Assembly (NCBI GenBank): GCA_023238725.1
Contig: CM041539.1
Span: 24,082,104-24,146,103, forward strand
DNA from: Scortum barcoo
Lineage: Eukaryota > Chordata > Actinopteri > Centrarchiformes > Terapontidae
DNA: 64,000 nt
Direction of reading: 5' to 3'
The notes under the pieces are model-generated. The model searched no databases, was not told the origin of the DNA, and saw only the letters and a program-made list of their open reading frames with translations. This document shows, one piece after another, positions 59,122 to 64,000 of this stretch; position 1 is the first letter of the stretch, and each line of letters begins with the position of its first letter. The position numbers and the translations under genes were made by a program.

Positions 59122-59250
59122 GCGTTTTTTATGTTATCTCAAATGTGGACTGACAGGGTTTCAATTTAACTTAATCTTCATGTTTTGGGATGGTGGGGGA
59201 AACCAGAGCACCTGGAGAAAACCCACACTGATACTAAAAGAACATAGATG

Positions 59251-59616
59251 TTAGACTACAGTGCAATAGTGGGGGAAAGGCTTAACTCTGATGGTGACAC
59301 TAGGAACACGGGCTCGTATTACTGAACCAACTATAATCGATGCTCCTAGTATAATGGCAGCAGTTCTAAAACCATTCCTGGAGTTTGCTTTGGCCACAGC
59401 GCTCGCCTCTCTTTGAGGGGTGTCGGATGGGCCGCGTTCTGCAGTGGGCCCTCGCTGGTTTCTGGCCTGAAGGTCATCAGGTGCTGGGCCACGCTCATTC
59501 TCTGGCTCTGGTTCAAGAGGGAGATTCTGGGGTGGTTTTCCAAAAAAAGAGCTAATGAAGCCCACCGCTGTGGTCACTACTGTACCAACAACGCATCCAA
59601 GCATGAAATCTGACAT
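59251..59616 (-). CDS. Hypothetical small protein with two membrane segments
   Basis: An intact 121-codon ORF from ATG (context ACAAAATGT, A at -3) to TAG. Residues about 5-25 form a hydrophobic, Gly/Thr-containing segment (LGCVVGTVVTTAVGFISSFF). Residues 27-82 form a polar, Pro/Glu/Arg-rich loop in which RGP occurs three times (42-44, 55-57, 61-63). Residues about 83-100 form a second hydrophobic segment with small residues (AAIILGASIIVGSVI). The C-terminal tail is short and basic. This predicts a hairpin membrane protein. Poly(A) signals lie about 135 bp downstream, and a CpG-rich, motif-dense region lies 120-265 bp upstream. No intron is needed. I do not recognise a family, so it may be a lineage-specific or unannotated gene. 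Conservation has not been tested. Confidence 0.5.
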   Translation of the reverse strand: MSDFMLGCVVGTVVTTAVGFISSFFGKPPQNLPLEPEPENERGPAPDDLQARNQRGPTAERGPSDTPQREASAVAKANSRNGFRTAAIILGASIIVGSVIRARVPSVTIRVKPFPHYCTVV

Positions 59617-59736
59617 TTTGTTAACAGTTTGTTTTGTGACTTGAAAAGCTTGTTCTCTTGTCTGCTCTGAGGTACAGAGATAATCTGACCTGTGCTTCTG
59701 TGTTGTTCCTCACTTATTAAACTAACTGGACCTGAG

Positions 59737-59868
59737 ATCAAAGGAGATCAAAGGCACCCAGGTGGCTTTATTGCATCATAACATTCTCAATTTAACGGCT
59801 TGATGTGACGTCACGATCAGTCAAAGACGCATCAAAGGGGATCAAAGGCTCCCTAACGGCGCATGCGC
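59737..59868 (-). promoter_or_regulatory. Motif cluster upstream of the small ORF
   Basis: Within 132 bp are four ATCAAAGG words (59737-59744, 59747-59754, 59831-59838, 59841-59848), which on the minus strand read CCTTTGAT, the core TCF/LEF site. They form two close pairs. Between them is a perfect CRE, TGACGTCA (59806-59813). At 59859-59868 is GCGCATGCGC, matching the NRF-1 palindrome except for one flanking base. The cluster is CpG-rich in an otherwise CpG-poor window. The motif matches are seen; binding is inferred. Confidence 0.45.
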
Positions 59869-59973
59869 AACGCGCCACACCTGATGCGTTCTTGAATTGA
59901 GAAGGCCAGAATTGATGAAGGCCCCACTGCTGGCCCCAAGGCTTCAGAAACGGGAACATGCTTTTACTTAAGT

Positions 59974-60243
59974 CAGTGATGTCAGTTACGGCCCGCCAGT
60001 GCGTTTCATCCGGCCCCCAAGATGTTTTGGGGGTAAAAGTTTGGAGGGATTTTTTAAATTAAAATATTTTTAAATTACACTATTCACACCCAGGTATTAT
60101 ATATTAGGAAAATAAGACGTTTCTATGACATGAAAAATTAATTAAATCTAGCACTATCTCCATCAACAGGAAGTAGGAAAAAAAAAAAAAAGTTGCCGCG
60201 CTGACCACTGCAGGTGCCTGCCATGAAAATTTGTCTAGCAAAA
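59974..60243 (+). mobile_element. Left end of a hAT transposon
   Basis: CAGTGATGTCAGTTACGGCCCGC at 59974 resembles hAT terminal sequences, and it lies 270 bp before the transposase start. The preceding octamer ACTTAAGT (59966-59973) would be the target duplication, but I cannot find its partner in the window. Confidence 0.5.
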
Positions 60244-61856
60244 ATGTTTTCCAAAAAGAAAGAGGTTGACACAGAGTGCATGGCATTTTGAGAAAAATGG
60301 AAGGAGAAATATTTCTTCTGGGAGGTACATGGCAAACTTGTATGCCTCATTTGTTCACAAGAGGTGGCTGTGGCAAAAGAGTATAATATTAAACGTCACT
60401 ATGAGACCCATGCAGAGAAATATTCCAAGTACACTTGACAACTCTGAACTGAAAAGGTGAATGAACTTGCGTCAAATCTAAAAAAACAGTCTGTATTTTC
60501 TAAATGTCGAGAGACACATGATGGAGCAGTTAAGGCCAGCTCCATCATTGCCAGTGAAATTGCTGCAGCGTCCAAGCCGTTCAACGGAGGGAGAATTTGT
60601 CAAGACCTGCATGCTAAAAGCAGCCGCGCCTGTGTGCCCTGAGAAGCGGCAAGCTTTCGCTAACATTAGCTTGTCAAGAAATACTGTGGCGGAGAGAATT
60701 GGAGAACTAGCTAGAGATTTGAACAGTCAACTAAAAGATAAAGTCAAGTCTTTTATCGCCTTCTCCATTGCTATTGATGAAAGCACCAATGTGACGGATG
60801 TAGCTCAATTATCAATGTTTATTTGTGGTGTGGATGCATCTTTGACTGTCACTGAGGAGTTTGTGGCACTGGTGCCAATGCTGGACACTACCACCGGCAA
60901 TGACTTGTTTGAAAGCCTGTTCGGGATCCTGGACCAACTGGAGGTGGACTGGAGTCGCGCAGTTAGTGTGGCAACAGACAACGCACCGTCAATGATCGGT
61001 AAAAAGGCAGGTGTGGTTAGCAAGAGCCTGAAAATGGACCACGTCATGCGTGTTGTTATCCAAACTGTGAATTTTATCAGAGCCAAAGGACTACCATTGG
61101 TAATTTGAGGCTCTTATCCGGACATAATGTTACGCACGGCCTAACCTATCACACTGAGGTCTGCTGGTTGAGCCGAGGAGCAGTCCTCAAATGCTTCTTT
61201 GAATTACGCAGGGAGATTGCCAAATTCATGGAGCAGAAAGGAAAACCATTGGCAGAGTTGGATGACCCACACTGGCTTGCAGATCTTGCTTTTTTAGTTG
61301 ACATTACAGAACACTTAAATGTGTTGAACGTTAACATGCAGGGCCGCAACAAACTTATTACGGAGTACTATGACAGTATTCGTGCTTTCCAAATGAAACT
61401 GGCTCTGTGGGAGACGCAGCTATCCCAGCACAATCCTGTCCACTTCCTCTGTCTAAAATCTCAAACCGTCGATCACGAGAGCGTGGACACGTACAAGAAC
61501 ATGCTGTCTGGACTTGTACGTGAGTTTAACAGTCGATTCAATTCAATGTATTCACTCAGCTGGAAAAGGACTTCGCACTCTTTCGCTCTCCATTCACCTG
61601 CAACGCAGCAGATGTGCCACTCCAACTCCAAACGGATCTAATTGAATTGCATTGTAGCGCACTGCTGAAGGAGAAATACACTTCTGTTGGTCTGAAATCA
61701 TTTTATCAATACCTGACACCAAATTACACAGAGATCACAGCCTTTGCATCAAAGATACTTTGTATGTTTGGGACAACATATCTGTGCGAGCAGGCTTTTT
61801 CGCTGATGAACATTAACAAGTCCAAACTGCGCAGTCGGCTGACGCACGGACATCTA
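60244..61856 (+). pseudogene. hAT transposase, 5' portion (ZBED/GTF2IRD2-like)
   Basis: Starts ATG at 60244 (MFSKKKEVDTEC). A BED-type zinc finger follows: CLIC...H.ETH in LVCLICSQEVAVAKEYNIK. Then come the RNase H-like catalytic parts AIDESTNVTDVAQL (Asp), SVATDNAPSMIGKK (Asp) and CEQAFSLMNINKSKLRSRL (Glu and dimerisation region). The order and wording match hAT transposases of the kind also fused in GTF2IRD2. In-frame stops (near 60290 and 60438) and frameshifts make it a pseudogene. A Tc1-like transposon splits its last exon-like stretch at 61857, and the coding text resumes at 63248. Confidence 0.85.
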
Positions 61857-63245
61857 CAGTCATGTGAAAAAATTAGGACACCCCATTAAACTAGTCAACG
61901 CTTTATTAAAAAATGTTCACATAACAATGTCCAATCTTGTTTTTATTTATTTCTGGAAAAGAAAGTGATTTAATTGTAACTAAAGAACATAAATTAACAT
62001 ATTTTACTCAAACAAAAGAAAAATGCATATTTTAAATGGAGGAAAAAATTAGGACACTCTACCCCCTAATAACTAGTGTTACCCCCTTTGGCTGAAATAA
62101 CTTCAGTGAGACGCTTCTACCAGTCTCTGACATCGATCTGAGGAAAGTTTGTCCCACTCCTCAATGCAGAATTCTTTCAGCTGTGAGATGTTTGAGGGGT
62201 TTCTTGCATGCACAGCCCGTTTCAAGTCACCCCACAGCATCTCAATGGGATTAAGATCCGGGCTTTGACTGGGCCATTCCAGGACTCTCCACTTCTTAGT
62301 TTTCAGCCAGTCCTTGGTGGGATTTACTGGTATGTTTTGGGTCATTGTCATGTTGCAGTGTCCAGTTCTGCTTCAGCTTTAATTTTTTTTTACAGATGGT
62401 TTCACATGTTCTTCAAGCACCCTCTGATACACAGTAGAATTCATGGTGGATTCTATGATGGTGAGCTGGCCAGGTCCTGCTGCAGCAAAGCATCCCCAAA
62501 CCATGACACTTCCACCTCCATGCTTCACAGTTGGTATGAGGTTCTTTCCCTGGAATGCTGTATTTGGTTTACGCCAAACATGTCTTCTGTTCTGGTGTCC
62601 AAATAATTCAACTTTAGACTCACCTGTCCAAAGAACATTATTCCAGAAGACCTGGTCTTTGTCTATGTTCTCTCTGGCAAACTTCAGTCTGGCCTTAATG
62701 TTCTTTTTAGACAGCAAAGGTTTCCTCCTTGCACACCTCCCATGAAAGTCAAACTTGTGTAGTCTCTTTCTATGAACTTGCTTGGACGGCCAGACCTGGG
62801 CATGGCGGCAGTTGTTTTGAATGTCCTCCACTTGTTAACAATTTTCCGGATGGTGGAATGGCTGATGTCAAATTCTTTTGATATCTTTTTAAATCCCTTA
62901 CCAGACTCATAAGCAGCCACAATCTTTTTTCTGAGGGCCTCAGACAGCTCTTTGGATCTCACCATGGTGCTCACTCTCACTTCAACAGACAGGGTCACAC
63001 CAAACTAAATGTCTGAGGTTTAAATAGGGCAAAGCCTCCTTCAAAATGCTGGGTAACGATGTTCTGATCATGTGCACCTGATCTGATACACCTGTGTGTG
63101 ATTATAGCCATTTTAAGTGGGAAAATATGTGGGGGTGTCCTAATTTTTTTCCTCCATTAAAATATGCATTGTTGTTCATATCTTTTGTTTGATGAGTAAA
63201 AATATGCTAATTTATGTTGTTGTTGTATGTTTTTTCACATGACTG
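61857..63245 (-). mobile_element. Tc1-like transposon inserted in the hAT gene
   Basis: 1389 bp with TA on each side (61855-61856, 63246-63247). Both ends begin CAGTCATGTGAAAAAA. An inner copy of GGAGGAAAAAATTAGGACAC lies near 62038 and, inverted, near 63130-63160, giving the IR/DR arrangement of Sleeping Beauty-type elements. The right outer copy is eroded. The two terminal regions are about 120-200 bp. Confidence 0.9.
62103..62965 (-). pseudogene. Tc1 transposase (DD34E), inactivated
   Basis: The reading begins MVRSKELSEALRKKIVAAYE, with a helix-turn-helix (ISKEFDISHSTIRKIVNKW) and a GRPSK hook. A frameshift near 62750 is followed by FARENIDKDQVFWNNVLWTG and ESKVELFG. In active relatives this reads WTDES, so the first catalytic Asp has become Gly. 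GGGSVMVWGCF is intact. The second Asp (DNDPKH) is out of frame near 62340. WPSQSPDLNPIEMLWGDLK, with the catalytic Glu, ends the protein. The lost Asp and frameshifts mean it cannot move itself. Confidence 0.87.
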
Positions 63246-63331
63246 TAAATGACATAATGAAAATCAGCTGGTCCCCGATGTTGACAGGCAGCCAAAAAGT
63301 GTCAAGCATCTACCAGCAAGTGAAAATGTAA
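63246..63331 (+). pseudogene. hAT transposase, C-terminal remainder
   Basis: After the Tc1-like insertion the hAT frame resumes with NDIMKISWSPMLTGSQ, KVSSIYQQVKM and TAA at 63329-63331. If the insertion and one TA copy are taken out, the frame from GHL at 61853 runs straight on into NDIMK. This shows that the break was a clean TA insertion. Confidence 0.75.
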
Positions 63332-63357
63332 GTTGCGTGAATAAAAAGCTTTGTATG

Positions 63358-63790
63358 TGTTATGTCCCTAAGAGGTCTAGGGTGAAGGGAGGAACATAAG
63401 CCGGTGTAGTGGGCAGATATAATGCCGTTTATTTGTTAGTAGCCCACCTGATCATAAAAACAACACAAGAAGCGGCGGAGGGGAACGCCGGACAATCACC
63501 CAAAATGAAAAGAAAATCCCACTCTAACAGAAAACTCACAGCACAAGCTGGAACTACTTCATAAGTATACAAAATAAGAACAAAAGTAGCAAATCAACTA
63601 ACTAAGTACAACTGTGGCCAACAGCCCAATAACAACGAAACAAAATGAACAGAGAACACGAGTGGTAACAAAACCACAAGATCATCTTTCCCAGTCCCCG
63701 AAAAGCTACCTAGTACACTCTGCTGGTACATCACAAATCATCTCAGAAAAAAACAAACACAAAGCCGGTTCACAACGCATCATTGCATGG
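63358..63790 (-). repeat. Possible LTR fragment
   Basis: On the minus strand the inner edge reads ...AATAAACGGCATTATATC...GGGACATAACA, that is, a poly(A) signal followed about 80 bp later by a CA end, as in the R-U5 end of an LTR. The beginning and any target duplication are not clear. The sequence after about 63790 may be the resumed 3' flank of the hAT element. Confidence 0.3.
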
Positions 63791-64000
63791 ATAGCAACAT
63801 GTTTTAATCAGAAATATCTGTCGCAGCTGTCCCTTCTATTTTATGTAATTTTGCACTGTTATTTTCATATTTTGAAGTGCAATTTCTCATTAAGAGCTAA
63901 TATGGACAGATGTGGTGTGTTGGAGCTATAACCTGTATTCTTTCAAATGTATTGTGTCCAACGCATAAAATGTATTTATTATGTATCAGTTGATAGGAAA

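Noticed and set aside
1..64000. CRISPR arrays, operons, prophage or plasmid functions
   Set aside because: Introns, SINEs, LINEs and Tc1/hAT elements show vertebrate DNA; the tandem repeats are microsatellites without spacers.

Overview
The window is vertebrate nuclear DNA, almost certainly from a ray-finned (teleost) fish. It is AT-rich, intron-rich and full of short tandem repeats. Its repeats are typical of teleosts: Tc1-like transposons with TA target sites, hAT and pogo-type MITEs, tRNA-headed SINEs with a LINE-type tail, CR1/L2- and RTE-like LINE debris, and Ty3/gypsy LTR elements. No bacterial, plasmid or phage features are present.

The backbone is one intact host gene on the minus strand: rragd, encoding the Rag GTPase RagD. 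Its seven coding exons lie at 47164-47275, 42565-42860, 41655-41854, 41283-41397, 35651-35793, 23754-23902 and 15970-16121. The exons join in phase into 1167 nt (388 residues plus stop), and every intron is GT-AG. The gene spans about 31 kb, and its introns hold most of the mobile-element debris between 16 and 47 kb.

Left of rragd (1-15.9 kb) are: a minus-strand Ty3/gypsy element whose integrase lies before reverse transcriptase (copia-like order) and whose gag is missing; an internally deleted LINE; a tRNA-derived SINE; a common teleost repeat; an LTR fragment; a solo LTR with a perfect 5-bp target duplication; and a hAT MITE. Right of rragd (47.4-64 kb) are: a complete but dead Tc1-like transposon; weak evidence for a divergent plus-strand multi-exon gene (52.8-55.7 kb); a small intact minus-strand ORF (59251-59616) predicting a two-membrane-segment protein with a CpG-rich, motif-dense upstream region; and a hAT transposase pseudogene (60.2-63.3 kb) split by a Tc1-like transposon.

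The host genes show no operon-like cooperation. RagD works with RagA/B on the lysosome to recruit mTORC1. I found no convincing new multi-gene system. The best candidates for something undescribed are the small two-segment membrane protein ORF with its promoter-like cluster, the unassigned plus-strand exons, and a cryptic minus-strand coding-like tract in rragd intron 6.
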